From positions 1-64,000 of the forward strand of contig NZ_JBHEEH010000007.1 of NCBI RefSeq assembly GCF_041929845.1: a DNA stretch of 64,000 nt. The letters are read 5' to 3'. Shown one piece after another: positions 8,510 through 18,272 of the stretch; positions within the stretch are counted from its first letter, which is position 1; each line of letters starts with the position of its first letter. Below the pieces are notes generated by a model. The model saw only the letters and a program-made list of their open reading frames with translations, made no database searches and was not told the origin of the DNA. A program made the translations under genes and the position numbers. The DNA comes from Paenochrobactrum pullorum. Its GTDB lineage: Bacteria; Pseudomonadota; Alphaproteobacteria; Rhizobiales; Rhizobiaceae.

Positions 8510-9637
8510 TCAACCTGCTTTTTCGCTCGTTTCAACCGGAATAACCTTGCGGTGCTTTCCGTCAGGGCCTTGTGCCTTCAAACTGGCATGGCTTGGCGGA
8601 TCACTTGGAATATGAGCCGGACGGCGCGCCTCAAACTCTTTACGGAGCACCGGCACCACTTCCGTTCCCAAAAGTTCGATTTGCTCCAGCACCATTTCTT
8701 CCGGCAAACCAGCATGGTCCACAAGAAAAAGCTGACGCTGATAATGACCGGCATAATCGGCAAAGCTCAATGTCCGCTCAATCACCTGCTCCGGTGAGCC
8801 GACGGTCAGCGGGGTCATTTGCGTGAACTCTTCCAGCGAAGGGCCATGGCCATAGACCGGAGCCTTATCAAAGTAAGGACGGAATTTCGCAACCGCGTCC
8901 TGACTGTTTTTCTGCATAAACACATGACCACCCAGACCAACAATCGCCTGATCGGCACTGCCGTGGCCGTAATGTTCAAAACGCGAGCGATAAAGATTGA
9001 TCATCTGCTCGGTATGTTCTTTGTTCCAGAAGATATTATTGGCGAAAAATCCATCGCCATAGAATGCAGCCTGTTCGGCAATTTCGGTGCTGCGGATAGA
9101 ACCATGCCAGACAAATGGCGGCGTATCATCAAGCGGTGCCGGTGCCAGTGTAAAACCACGCAATGGCGTACGGAACTGACCTTCCCAATCCACAATCCTT
9201 TCCCGCCATAAACGGCGCAGCAAATGATAATTTTCAATGGCCATCGGAATACCCTGACGGATATCTTTGCCGAACCACGGATAAACCGGCCCCGTATTGC
9301 CGCGTCCCATCATCAGATCTACACGGCCATCGGCCAGATGCTGGAGTACTGAAAAATCTTCGGCAATTTTCACCGGATCATTGGTGGTAATCAACGTTGT
9401 TGCGGTGGTCAGCTGAATCTTGCTGGTTTTAGCCGCAATCCAACCCAGCATCGTTGTCGGCGATGAAGGCACAAATGGCGGATTATGATGTTCGCCGGTA
9501 GCGAACACATCCAAACCAACCTCTTCTGCCTTCAAAGCATATTTCATCATGGCCTTAAGACGCTGATGCTCGGTTGGTGTATGATTGTTGGTTGGATCAG
9601 TTGTCAGATCACCGACAGTAAAAATTCCAAACTGCAT
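8510..9637 (-). CDS. LLM-class flavin-dependent oxidoreductase
   Basis: A 375-residue bacterial-luciferase-like monooxygenase (FMN-dependent TIM barrel). Family marks are the N-terminal MQFGIFTVGDL, LDVFATGEHHNPPF, the flavin-contact segment TATTLITTNDPVKIAEDFSVLQHLADGRVDLMMGRGNTGPVYPWFG, and the late SPEQVIERTL. Such enzymes use reduced FMN and oxygen to hydroxylate or cleave organosulfur, amine or other small substrates. No flavin reductase lies next to it, so a housekeeping reductase would be needed. A polar extension (about residues 340-375, DPPSHASLKAQGPDGKHRK) follows the barrel. The gene stands alone, with 260 bp upstream and 230 bp downstream. The substrate cannot be assigned. Confidence 0.9.
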   Translation of the reverse strand: MQFGIFTVGDLTTDPTNNHTPTEHQRLKAMMKYALKAEEVGLDVFATGEHHNPPFVPSSPTTMLGWIAAKTSKIQLTTATTLITTNDPVKIAEDFSVLQHLADGRVDLMMGRGNTGPVYPWFGKDIRQGIPMAIENYHLLRRLWRERIVDWEGQFRTPLRGFTLAPAPLDDTPPFVWHGSIRSTEIAEQAAFYGDGFFANNIFWNKEHTEQMINLYRSRFEHYGHGSADQAIVGLGGHVFMQKNSQDAVAKFRPYFDKAPVYGHGPSLEEFTQMTPLTVGSPEQVIERTLSFADYAGHYQRQLFLVDHAGLPEEMVLEQIELLGTEVVPVLRKEFEARRPAHIPSDPPSHASLKAQGPDGKHRKVIPVETSEKAG

Positions 9638-9841
9638 AATAACACCCGTATAATGATAGCTGCGTCAACGCAGTCAAATATAAAGTGAGCGCCATAACGC
9701 TCTTGTCAGGTTCTATATAATGCAGTTGTCGGGGAATTAACCCATCAACGTTAGAGACAGATTGTCAACAAATCGGCATCGATGCAAAGCTTTTACAATA
9801 AACATCGCCAATTAAGCACCGCATCAACTATTCAAAGTCTC

Positions 9842-9875
9842 AGGGGCAGCCTGAAAGATCATTTCAGCTGCCTCT
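9842..9875 (-). terminator. Hairpin downstream of the penicillin-acylase-family gene
   Basis: GGCAGC(C)TGAAA and TTTCAGCTGCC form an 11-bp stem with one bulged base and a 5-base loop, 25 bp beyond the acylase stop codon. There is no strong U tract on the minus strand, so it may act as an mRNA-stabilising end or a weak terminator. Confidence 0.5.
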
Positions 9876-9899
9876 GAATATCCGGCAATTATCTTTAAT

Positions 9900-12236
9900 T
9901 TACTTGGAAACCAGCTTGATTTGCGTAGCAGTTACCTTTTCGACCGCAATTTGCGAATAAACAAGCGGAACATGTTTTGCCTGATGCCAGTTTTGTAACA
10001 GATCACCATAATGATCCGACATCGGCACACCAGATTGCCCCGGATTGTTCACAAATAAGCTATTATCCCATTCACCGACATCAATAACCATCCGAACCGA
10101 AGGACCGGATGTAACCGAAAAATCGCTCAAACGATAATTTGCCAAATTCAGCGTTGAACTAGAACCGCCTACAGGCACAGTTGCCATCGACCAATCTTTA
10201 TCAGTCAATGATTGCAACGGATGACGCAGGCTTAAATTGTGGATTTTACCCCAGTTCCATTCATTGAGATCATTGCCCAGCAATTGGCGGCATTCTATCA
10301 TCGCATCCGCCAGACTTTGCGCCAATTGTGTTGTGAGCTCATGTGTTACTTCGGCATTTTCCAGCCAAGCCACGACATTTTGCGAGTCAAACGGCATCAG
10401 CATGGCCATAATTTGTTCAGTCGCACCTGACTTTTGTGCAACCAGCTTGCCCAAATGCTTGCTGAACCAAACTTCAAAAAGTGCGGCTGCGCCCGAAGAA
10501 GCAGCCAAATTACCATCAAAATCATGCAAGATTTGCCATGCTTCATTGGCATTTTCTTCATTGAAAAATACTTGCAGACGTTTAATTGCACGCGCAGCTA
10601 TCGGTGAAAAAGTCGACACCTGCAAATTGACGCAATCAGCCAATGAGATTGGTTTAGTGCGTGATAATTCACGATATAATGTATCCTGACGGCTGCTATC
10701 TGCCCATTCATAACCGATAGCCGGATTGTTGGCCGTCCATTCTGGCGGAATATTCAAAGCATTGGCTGTGGCGACGAAACCGCAGGACGGATTAACCGCA
10801 ACAGGGCCAGCATCAGGCGCCAGATAACCATTCCACTCATATTGACCATTGCCAAGAACCGGCAGAAGGCCATCCCAATTGTCACGAATTGGTGTTGCTC
10901 CTGATGGTTTCCAGACAATTGTATTCGCCGTATCAGCATAAATATGATTGACCGACGGACAGCCCCATCCTTCAAGCGCCTTAAAATAGTCCGGATAATT
11001 TTTGGCCTTCATCACCGAAAGGCTTGCCATATAAGGCGCCATACCGGCATCCATCCATACGGTTCGAAGGGCGAAGGCACGATTATTATCTTTATCCTGA
11101 TAAAGAACTGGGCCATGACGGGTAAACTTAAATTCCACCTCCTGATCCGGATAACCCTTCACCGGAATAGTTTCTTTAATGGTGGTCATTTCTTCCCAAC
11201 CATCAGCATATGCATATTGATCGGGCGCGTTTTCATGCGTGTCATAGACATAAATATCTTCTTGATCAGCACCGAAGATCGTCAGACCAAAGGCTGCGGT
11301 TCCGTTATGTCCCATGGAAATTCCAGGCACCATCGGTTCCCCTGCACCAATGACATCCAAGCCCGGCATAGTCAGATGAACCACATAACGGATCGACGGC
11401 AATACATGGGTGCGATGCGGATCAAGCGATAAAATCGGACGGCCAGTGCTGGTTTTATCCGCAGAAATTGCCCAATTGTTGGAGCCTTCTTCAAAAGGTG
11501 CACGATCAATTTCACCTGCAGGCGTCACAGCCGTCCAAAACCGTGCTTCATCAAGTGTTGCCTCAAGGCGCTCTTTGGAAAAATTAACCGGACTGACGGC
11601 CAGACGGAAATCACGTAATACCCTGTCTGTCACAACAGCCGGATCCAAGCCTTCAACCGGTTGCGGCACATTGCCAAGCACCAGTTGTTTGCGCAATAAA
11701 TCAAGCTTCGCGCCAAGCTCTTTGCCGGCTGCGGCCATAATTTTTGCGCGCAATAATTCTGATGTCGCATTCATCACCAGCGAGTGACTGCGCACCCGCA
11801 CGACATCTTCTGCTGCCCAATGATCGGGCTTGGTACCAAGCAGCTCAAATTCAGGCGGCAGCGCAATTTCACCGCTCAGACAGCCGTCAACATAAGCATT
11901 TATCCCTTTGGCAAAAGCTGTGCAGATTTCCTGTGAATCCTCACCGTAAGCCTGCCATTCAGGTTTCATATCTTCGCGATACAAAAACAAACGTGCGGCT
12001 TTATCCTGCTCCAGATAGCCGGGGCCAAAATCGCGCGCCAACAAACCAAGTCCGCGTTTTCGCGCCAGATCAACTTGCCATAAACGATCGCGTGCGGCAT
12101 TCCATCCTTGTGCAAAAAACAAATCATGCAGATTTTCTGCTCTGATATGTGCAACACCCCAATGATCAATATTGATCGTGACGTCTTTTTCTAAACCCGT
12201 CACACGGGTTGCAGCTAAATTGATTGCCCCGGACAT
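9900..12236 (-). CDS. Penicillin acylase (penicillin amidase) family hydrolase
   Basis: An Ntn-hydrolase of about 778 residues in the penicillin/cephalosporin/AHL acylase family. The alpha-chain part carries INIDHWGVAHIRAENLHDLFFAQGWNAARDRLWQVDL. The self-processing site is EEGSNNWAIS at about 249-258, with Ser 252 expected to become the N-terminal nucleophile. LDPHRTHVLPSIRY follows, as in other members. The ATG at 12236 is chosen over a start at 12305 because GGAG precedes it closely and the domain begins there. It has no obvious signal peptide, which is unusual because most characterised members are exported. Family members hydrolyse N-acyl amides (beta-lactams, N-acyl homoserine lactones, N-acyl amino acids). 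The neighbouring importer and M20 peptidases suggest cytoplasmic breakdown of an imported acylated peptide; this is inference. Confidence 0.9.
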   Translation of the reverse strand: MSGAINLAATRVTGLEKDVTINIDHWGVAHIRAENLHDLFFAQGWNAARDRLWQVDLARKRGLGLLARDFGPGYLEQDKAARLFLYREDMKPEWQAYGEDSQEICTAFAKGINAYVDGCLSGEIALPPEFELLGTKPDHWAAEDVVRVRSHSLVMNATSELLRAKIMAAAGKELGAKLDLLRKQLVLGNVPQPVEGLDPAVVTDRVLRDFRLAVSPVNFSKERLEATLDEARFWTAVTPAGEIDRAPFEEGSNNWAISADKTSTGRPILSLDPHRTHVLPSIRYVVHLTMPGLDVIGAGEPMVPGISMGHNGTAAFGLTIFGADQEDIYVYDTHENAPDQYAYADGWEEMTTIKETIPVKGYPDQEVEFKFTRHGPVLYQDKDNNRAFALRTVWMDAGMAPYMASLSVMKAKNYPDYFKALEGWGCPSVNHIYADTANTIVWKPSGATPIRDNWDGLLPVLGNGQYEWNGYLAPDAGPVAVNPSCGFVATANALNIPPEWTANNPAIGYEWADSSRQDTLYRELSRTKPISLADCVNLQVSTFSPIAARAIKRLQVFFNEENANEAWQILHDFDGNLAASSGAAALFEVWFSKHLGKLVAQKSGATEQIMAMLMPFDSQNVVAWLENAEVTHELTTQLAQSLADAMIECRQLLGNDLNEWNWGKIHNLSLRHPLQSLTDKDWSMATVPVGGSSSTLNLANYRLSDFSVTSGPSVRMVIDVGEWDNSLFVNNPGQSGVPMSDHYGDLLQNWHQAKHVPLVYSQIAVEKVTATQIKLVSK

Positions 12237-12329
12237 AGATATTCTCCAATTATTTCCAAGCAAGTCATTGTTCGGAAATAGTAAAAAAACGGTTCGGATT
12301 TTCATAATCCGAACCGTTGTTATCAGACT

Positions 12330-13463
12330 TTATTCGAGGTTTAAAAACAAGCCCGCATGGAGACGCGCGCGTTCAACCAGACTATCTTCGAAAATATGCT
12401 CGCCCAATGTGTGTAACCCGGCACCACGCACACCGATGGAATCCAGTGTCGGCACGCCCAAAGCACCGGTGAAATTACCATCTGAGCCGCCGCCAAAGCT
12501 TTGATGGCTCATGGTGAACCCGATTTCTTTGGCAATTTCATTGGCAAAATGGAATAGCTTCATGTCCTGCGGTTGATCCGGTTCCCAAACCGGTCTTGTC
12601 ACACCACGCGTAACAATCAATTCCACATCGTTTCGGGTGCCCGCCAAAGCCATGATACGGGCAACACCGTCATCGAGACTTTGCTGGGTTTTGGACATGC
12701 TCAATGCTTCAGCCTTGCAATTGGAAGAAACGCAGTTGACCCATTGTCCGGCCTGAATAACCCCGACCGAAAATGTGCAGTCGTCATTGGTCAGGTCTTC
12801 AATCTCCACGATCTTTTCAGCCATCAAACGTATGGCAGAACGGCCATCTTTCAAATAAGCACCGGCATGGTTCGGGCGACCGATCGTCTCCAAATTATAG
12901 CGTGCAATGGCATAACGACCAACAACTGCGCCGCCATCTTCACGCGCTGGCTCCGGCACCAATACATATTTATTTTTCAATGCCTCCTGTTCAATGAGAT
13001 CACGCGTTGAAGGTGTTCCGACCTCTTCATCGGGTGTCAGCAAAAACGTCACCGGCAATTTGGTTGTTAATCCGCTTCTTGCAATCTGACGCATAGCTTC
13101 AAGTGCTACAAAATTACCGCCCTTCATATCCTGAATACCGGGACCGTAAATTTTGCCGCCTTCACGGCGATATGGGTTGATATCAATCACACCCAACGGG
13201 TGAACCGTATCCAGATGACCGGAAACCATAATGCCGGGCTTACCTTGATCGGAATGCGGAAATTTAGCCCGCAAAGAGCCGCCATACCCCATCCTTCCGG
13301 GAATAAATTCAATAGCCGCACCAGCAGCGGCAAAATCATAAGCTGCCGCTTCAACCATGCGATTAACCGCACTTGCATCGAAAGTCGGGCTTTCTGTTTC
13401 AATCCAAACCCGCAATCGGGCAATCATATCATCGAGATCAAATGTTAACTTACCGGCACTCAT
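12330..13463 (-). CDS. M20 family peptidase, glutamate-carboxypeptidase (CPG2)-like
   Basis: A 377-residue zinc peptidase of family M20. Metal and catalytic motifs are in order: SGHLDTVHP, GIQDMKGGN, TPDEEVGT (catalytic Glu), VPEPARE and the late GVRGAGLHTLGEHI. The spacing suits carboxypeptidase G2-type enzymes, which release C-terminal acidic residues from acyl or peptide substrates; specificity is inferred. Its ATG overlaps the stop of the upstream M20 gene (ATGA), so the two are translationally coupled. The penicillin-acylase gene follows about 94 bp downstream. No signal peptide is visible, so it should act in the cytoplasm on imported substrate. Confidence 0.9.
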   Translation of the reverse strand: MSAGKLTFDLDDMIARLRVWIETESPTFDASAVNRMVEAAAYDFAAAGAAIEFIPGRMGYGGSLRAKFPHSDQGKPGIMVSGHLDTVHPLGVIDINPYRREGGKIYGPGIQDMKGGNFVALEAMRQIARSGLTTKLPVTFLLTPDEEVGTPSTRDLIEQEALKNKYVLVPEPAREDGGAVVGRYAIARYNLETIGRPNHAGAYLKDGRSAIRLMAEKIVEIEDLTNDDCTFSVGVIQAGQWVNCVSSNCKAEALSMSKTQQSLDDGVARIMALAGTRNDVELIVTRGVTRPVWEPDQPQDMKLFHFANEIAKEIGFTMSHQSFGGGSDGNFTGALGVPTLDSIGVRGAGLHTLGEHIFEDSLVERARLHAGLFLNLE

Positions 13464-14641
13464 GCTGCTAATTCCTTGATGACTGGCAAACGTGTTTCGA
13501 CAATGCGTGCATAGATGGAAGAGCCGATCGGCAAGGTTGCCGGATCGAGCATAAAGGCGGGATTATGCAAGGCTGCTTGTCCGGCATGCATCACATTGAT
13601 GTAAGCGCCCGGCACTTGTGCCAGCATATCGGCAAAGTCTTCACTGCCCATAAATGCCGGACAATCATCGCTGACATTTTCCTCACCCAACACATCGCGT
13701 GCTGCCGCCAGATAAGCATCCGACAATTCATGATCGTTACGCAAAACATCAAAAACATTGCGAAGATCAACATCCACTTTAATACCGTAGCTAATTGCAA
13801 CACCTGCGCAAAGTTCACGCATACGCTGCTCGGCAAGCGCGCAAACCTGCTTGTCAAAATAGCGGATTGTGCCGGTAATGGTGGCAACTTCCGGCACAAT
13901 ATTATAGGCACTGCCGGTATGAAACTGGGTGCAGGAAAGCACGCAAGCGTCCGTTGCCGAAATGTTGCGTGAAACAATGGTCTGCAATTGACCAATCAGA
14001 TCAGCACCAATCACCAATACGTCACGCGCATTATGGGGCTGTGCTGCATGGCTGCCCTTGCCGGTCAGTTTAATGTCAAAAAAGCTGGCGCCAGCCATAG
14101 CCGCACCTTTACGAAGGGCGGCTTTGCCGAGTTGCCCCATTGGCTGATTATGCATACCGTAAATTTCATCGCATGGAAAACGTTGAAACAACCCTTCATC
14201 AATCATACGACGCGCTCCGCCCAATCCCTCTTCGGCAGGTTGGAAAATAAAGACAACAGTACCTTCAAAATTGCGTGTTGCCGCCAAATATTGCGCAGCA
14301 CCCAACAGCATTGTCGTGTGGCCATCATGGCCGCAAGCATGCATGCGCCCCGGATTTTGCGATGTATAAGAAACACCCGAAATTTCATCAATCGGCAATG
14401 CATCCATATCAGCACGCAAACCAATACGGCGATTGCTATGGTGACGGCCTTTCAAAATACCGACAACGCCTGTCGCGGCAATATCGGTATGAACTTCATC
14501 AAAACCCCATTCTTCCAACAGTTTTTTGACCACGCCTGCGGCATGTTGCTCTTCAAAACCGATTTGCGGATGGCGATGCAAATCCTCAAAAACCGCACGC
14601 ATTTGGTCGGCTTTTTCTTCGATAAAAGGTATAATGCCCAT
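13460..14641 (-). CDS. M20 family amidohydrolase (hippurate hydrolase/aminoacylase type)
   Basis: A protein of about 393 residues in the M20D amidohydrolase group (hippuricase, N-acyl-amino-acid and IAA-amino-acid hydrolases). It shows RADMDALPI, GRMHACGHDGHTTMLLGAA and QPAEEGLGGARRMIDEG, the residues that bind the metal pair and the catalytic Glu, then GSHAAQPHNARD in the dimerisation lid. An ATG at 14641 with AGGA about nine bases upstream is preferred to a TTG seven codons earlier. It lies in the same operon as the dipeptide-type importer and shares an ATGA overlap with the next peptidase. The expected reaction is removal of an N-acyl group from an amino acid or short peptide. Confidence 0.9.
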   Translation of the reverse strand: MGIIPFIEEKADQMRAVFEDLHRHPQIGFEEQHAAGVVKKLLEEWGFDEVHTDIAATGVVGILKGRHHSNRRIGLRADMDALPIDEISGVSYTSQNPGRMHACGHDGHTTMLLGAAQYLAATRNFEGTVVFIFQPAEEGLGGARRMIDEGLFQRFPCDEIYGMHNQPMGQLGKAALRKGAAMAGASFFDIKLTGKGSHAAQPHNARDVLVIGADLIGQLQTIVSRNISATDACVLSCTQFHTGSAYNIVPEVATITGTIRYFDKQVCALAEQRMRELCAGVAISYGIKVDVDLRNVFDVLRNDHELSDAYLAAARDVLGEENVSDDCPAFMGSEDFADMLAQVPGAYINVMHAGQAALHNPAFMLDPATLPIGSSIYARIVETRLPVIKELAA

Positions 14642-14709
14642 AATTGCATTCCTGTCTGACAAAGGATGATAATTTCGATAAAGGCGCAGGCTCCCCCTAC
14701 GTCTTTACA

Positions 14710-16356
14710 TCAGGCTGCAGGTCGTCCTGCTGCAAAATCCCAGAAACGTCCGGGCGCTGCCTCAATGAGGGAGCGTGTATATTCATGAGATGGACGACCA
14801 AGCACATCGGCGGCTTTGCCCTGCTCAACCACTTGACCACGCTGCATCACCAGCACTTCATCACAAATTTGTGCGGCGACCCGCAAATCATGGGTAATGA
14901 AAATAATGGCAATGTCCGTTTCTTTTTGCAGCTCCGCCAGCAAATCCAAGACTTGCGCCTGCACTGAAACATCCAGCGCCGAAACTGCTTCATCCGCCAC
15001 CAGAATATCCGGCCTCAAGGCTACCGCCCGGGCAATGGCAATACGTTGGCGCTGACCACCGGAAAACTGATGCGGATAGCGCTTCAATGAATCTTCCGGC
15101 AGTGACACAATTTTCAACAGGCGCTTGGCTTCGCGGACTGCTTCATCATAAGGAACCCCGTAATTGAGCGGCCCTTCCGTCAAGCTTTGCTCGATTGTCC
15201 AGCGCGGATTGAGCGAACGGAACGGATCTTGAAACACCACTTGAAGCTTTTGGCGAAACGGTTTCATTTCGCGCCGGCCAAGATGTGCAATATTACGGCC
15301 ATCAATGATAATTTCGCCTTCTGTCGGCTCAATCAACCGCATGATAGAACGGGCAACTGTTGTTTTGCCGGAACCGGATTCACCAACAATACCAAGTGTT
15401 TTTCCCGGTTGCAGATCAAAGCTGACATCACGAGAAGCTCGCGTTCCCGCTTTCATGCGAAACAGACCGCCAACCTTATAGGTCATGCCGAGATCACGTA
15501 CCTTAATAACAGCTTCGCTTGTCACCTCTTCACGTGCTTCCCGCGGATTGAGGCTTGGCACCGAGGCAAGCAGATCTTTGGTATATTGTTGCTGCGGATT
15601 TGTTAAAACATCACGGATTGTCCCGTATTCAACAATTTCACCGCTTCGCATCACACAAACCCGATCAGCAATTTCGGCGACCACTCCCATATCATGGGTA
15701 ATAAACAACACCGCCGTTCCGTGCTTTTCCTGCAATTCGGCAATCAGTGCCAGAATTTGCTTTTGTGTTGTTACATCCAATGCGGTTGTCGGTTCATCGG
15801 CAATCAGCACAGCAGGCTCCAGAATGAGCGCCATCGCGATCATGATACGTTGACGCTGACCACCGGAAAGCTGATGTGGATAACTTTGATAAATACGCTC
15901 CACATCCGGCAGATGAACCTGCTCCATAATATTGATCACCTTCGCTCGCTTTTCGGCGGCCGAAAGATTGGTATGAACATCCAGCACTTCAGTGATCTGC
16001 TCACCTACCCTGATAACCGGATTAAGCGCTGTCATCGGCTCCTGAAAGATCATAGAAACACGGGTCGCGCGCATTTTCTTCATCTCGGCAACCGATAACT
16101 TCAAAAGATCGGTTCCATCCAGCTTGATCGAGCCACTTTTTACCAAAAGCGCGCCTTTCGGCAAAAGCCCCATCACGGTCAAGGATGTCACCGATTTGCC
16201 GGAACCGGATTCACCCACCAAACAAAGGGTTTCACCTTTACGGATATTAAAGCTCACACTGCCCAAAACAGGCGTGCCACTTGGAAGACCGATCATCAGA
16301 TCTTCCACTTCCAGCACAACAGGCTCGCCGGAGAAATCACGATTTCTTAATTCCAT
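14710..16356 (-). CDS. ABC transporter ATP-binding protein, fused double ATPase (DppD-DppF type)
   Basis: A 548-residue protein with two complete nucleotide-binding domains of the oligopeptide/dipeptide importer type. The first has Walker A GESGSGKS (about 48-55), signature LSGGQRQRI and Walker B VLIADEPTTALD. The second has GESGSGKTT, FSGGQRQRI and ILVADEAVSALD. In the second importer operon of this window the same two functions are separate genes, so this fusion marks a different subfamily (GsiA/YejF-like). GGAGGG lies eleven bases upstream of the ATG. It lies one base downstream of the permease gene and energises the permeases at 16358-18180. Confidence 0.95.
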   Translation of the reverse strand: MELRNRDFSGEPVVLEVEDLMIGLPSGTPVLGSVSFNIRKGETLCLVGESGSGKSVTSLTVMGLLPKGALLVKSGSIKLDGTDLLKLSVAEMKKMRATRVSMIFQEPMTALNPVIRVGEQITEVLDVHTNLSAAEKRAKVINIMEQVHLPDVERIYQSYPHQLSGGQRQRIMIAMALILEPAVLIADEPTTALDVTTQKQILALIAELQEKHGTAVLFITHDMGVVAEIADRVCVMRSGEIVEYGTIRDVLTNPQQQYTKDLLASVPSLNPREAREEVTSEAVIKVRDLGMTYKVGGLFRMKAGTRASRDVSFDLQPGKTLGIVGESGSGKTTVARSIMRLIEPTEGEIIIDGRNIAHLGRREMKPFRQKLQVVFQDPFRSLNPRWTIEQSLTEGPLNYGVPYDEAVREAKRLLKIVSLPEDSLKRYPHQFSGGQRQRIAIARAVALRPDILVADEAVSALDVSVQAQVLDLLAELQKETDIAIIFITHDLRVAAQICDEVLVMQRGQVVEQGKAADVLGRPSHEYTRSLIEAAPGRFWDFAAGRPAA

Positions 16357-16357
16357 G

Positions 16358-17239
16358 TCAGCCCTCCCGTTTTTTCAAACGCGGATCAAGCATATCGCGC
16401 GCGGTATCGCCCAACAGATTGATCGACAAAACACATAAAGTGAGCAGCAAACCCGGCCACAAAACAATAGATGGTTTGATGCGGAAAAACTGACGCCCTT
16501 CAGCCATAATATTGCCCCAGGTCGGAATTTCCGTGCTGATACCAGCGCCCAAAAAGGACAAAATCGCTTCAGTCAAAATCGCCGAGGCCACAATATAAGT
16601 GCCCTGTACAATCAGCGGTGCCATAGTGTTTGGCAACAAATGACGAAACAAGATTTTCGGTGTACTAGAGCCAAGAGCAAGGGCGGCTTCCACATATGGC
16701 TCTTCGCGCGCTGTCAAAATGACCGCGCGCACCAAACGCACCACGCGCGGCACTTCCGGTATGGTAATAGCGACAATCACCGAACCGATTGAAGGGCCAT
16801 TAAGCGCCACCAATGCGATAGCAATCAAAATGGACGGCATTGCCATCAAAGCATCCATCATGCGCATGATGATTGCATCTGCGGGGCGGAAAAACCCTGC
16901 AATCAGGCCGATAAAGGCACCTGCAATAATTGAAGCAACAGCTGCCAGAACACCAATCAAGAGCGATATGCGCCCGCCTAAAATCATACGGGAGAAAAGA
17001 TCACGACCGTAATTATCCGTGCCGAGAATATACTCATCCGATGGCGGCTTAAGCCGCATCAAAGGGTTCATCGCCAGCGGGTCATGCGGTGCGATCCACG
17101 GCGAAATCAATGTTACAAAGATAATTGCAGCTAATAAGAAAGCGGCAATCAGCGGCCCGATACCAACGCGTGCGACGCGTGGCAACGAGAAAAAGCGCAG
17201 CATCCAATGCATGCCGGCTGATGTCTGTTCTGTACGCAT
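16358..17239 (-). CDS. ABC transporter permease, DppC type
   Basis: An inner-membrane permease of about 293 residues. It has an N-terminal hydrophobic segment (IGPLIAAFLLAAIIFVTLISP), the periplasmic DPLAMNPLMRLKPPSDEYILGTDNYGRDLFSRM block typical of OppC/DppC, and the EAA loop (EEPYVEAALALGSSTPKILFRHLLPN) that docks on the ATPase. The ATG at 17239 shares one base with the TGA of the upstream permease (TGATG), so the two are coupled. It forms the channel with the DppB-type subunit; the substrate class is short peptides or similar amides. Confidence 0.93.
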   Translation of the reverse strand: MRTEQTSAGMHWMLRFFSLPRVARVGIGPLIAAFLLAAIIFVTLISPWIAPHDPLAMNPLMRLKPPSDEYILGTDNYGRDLFSRMILGGRISLLIGVLAAVASIIAGAFIGLIAGFFRPADAIIMRMMDALMAMPSILIAIALVALNGPSIGSVIVAITIPEVPRVVRLVRAVILTAREEPYVEAALALGSSTPKILFRHLLPNTMAPLIVQGTYIVASAILTEAILSFLGAGISTEIPTWGNIMAEGRQFFRIKPSIVLWPGLLLTLCVLSINLLGDTARDMLDPRLKKREG

Positions 17240-18180
17240 CAATAACGGATCCTCGGGTCAAACAATGTGTATGAAAGGTCAATCAGCAGATTGACAAAAA
17301 CATAAAGCGCGCTGGTTAAAAGGATCATCGCCTGAATAACCGGATAATCGCGTGCCAAAACGGCATCTACAGTCAAACGCCCAATACCCGGAATATTGAA
17401 GATGCTCTCCGTTACCACTACACCGGAAATCAACAGTGCAAAGCCGGTACCAACGATTGTGACGACTGGAACGGCTGCATTTTTCAAAGCATGCACAAAA
17501 AGAAGCCTGCGATCGCTTACACCTTTTGCCCGTGCGGTGCGGATATAATCCTCCCCCAGCACATCAAGCATGGCGGCACGGGTCATACGTGCAATCAACG
17601 CAATGTAGATGGATGCAAGTGTCAGAGCCGGCAAAATAGCACGCTCCAGAAAACCACCCAGCCCCGACGAAATCGGCCTGAACCCTTGCACCGGCAACCA
17701 GCCAAGATTGACCGAGAAAATCAATAGCAAGACATAACCGACCAAGAAAACGGGTACAGAAAAACCAAGGACTGAAAAGCTCATCACCAGATAATCAACC
17801 CATGTGCGGTGACGCCATGCAGCAATCACGCCCATAGGTATTGCAACTAGAATAGCAATGATGATGGTGAGGATGGCGATTGATATTGTTGGGCCAATAC
17901 GCGATGAAACCATATCCAATACGGGAATACCAGAAATCAACGATGTACCCAAATCACCCTGGAAAATCTTGCCCATCCATGTGAAATATTGCGTCAAAAT
18001 CGGCTCATTCAGCCCCATCGCTTCACGAATACGATCAAGCTGTTCGGTCGTTGCGGCATCGCCTGCCAAAATAGCAGCCGGGTCACCTGGAGTGAGACGC
18101 AGGAGAAGGAATACAAAAATCGATACCAGCAACAATACCGGTATGAGAGAGAGAATTCTTTTTAACAGATAAACAGCCAT
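17239..18180 (-). CDS. ABC transporter permease, DppB type
   Basis: A 313-residue permease with the DppB/OppB hallmarks: N-terminal MAVYLLKRILSLIPVLLLVSIFVFLLLRLTPGDPAA-like leader helix, a large periplasmic loop, several transmembrane helices, the EAA motif region LDVLGEDYIRTARAKGVSDRRLLFVHALKNA, and the C-terminal LIDLSYTLFDPRIRY. It partners with the DppC-type subunit encoded next. It lies downstream of the binding-protein gene, separated by a strong hairpin at 18199-18224 that may set a lower permease level. Confidence 0.93.
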   Translation of the reverse strand: MAVYLLKRILSLIPVLLLVSIFVFLLLRLTPGDPAAILAGDAATTEQLDRIREAMGLNEPILTQYFTWMGKIFQGDLGTSLISGIPVLDMVSSRIGPTISIAILTIIIAILVAIPMGVIAAWRHRTWVDYLVMSFSVLGFSVPVFLVGYVLLLIFSVNLGWLPVQGFRPISSGLGGFLERAILPALTLASIYIALIARMTRAAMLDVLGEDYIRTARAKGVSDRRLLFVHALKNAAVPVVTIVGTGFALLISGVVVTESIFNIPGIGRLTVDAVLARDYPVIQAMILLTSALYVFVNLLIDLSYTLFDPRIRY

Positions 18181-18198
18181 ATGCGGATCCCGCTTGAG

Positions 18199-18224
18199 GC
18201 GAAGCCGGTTTAATCCGGCTTCGC
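18199..18224 (-). promoter_or_regulatory. Intercistronic hairpin between binding-protein and permease genes
   Basis: A perfect 10-bp stem, GCGAAGCCGG-tttaat-CCGGCTTCGC, lies in the 92-bp gap between the substrate-binding gene and its permease. It has no T tract, so full termination is unlikely. Hairpins here commonly protect the abundant binding-protein mRNA and reduce permease expression; that role is inferred. Confidence 0.6.
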
Positions 18225-18272
18225 ATGGAACTGGAAATTATCGTTTTAAGAAAAACGAAACGCTAAGGCAGC

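Noticed and set aside
13988..14659. 223-codon plus-strand frame inside the M20 aminoacylase gene
   Set aside because: Antisense to a gene with complete catalytic motifs; no support of its own.
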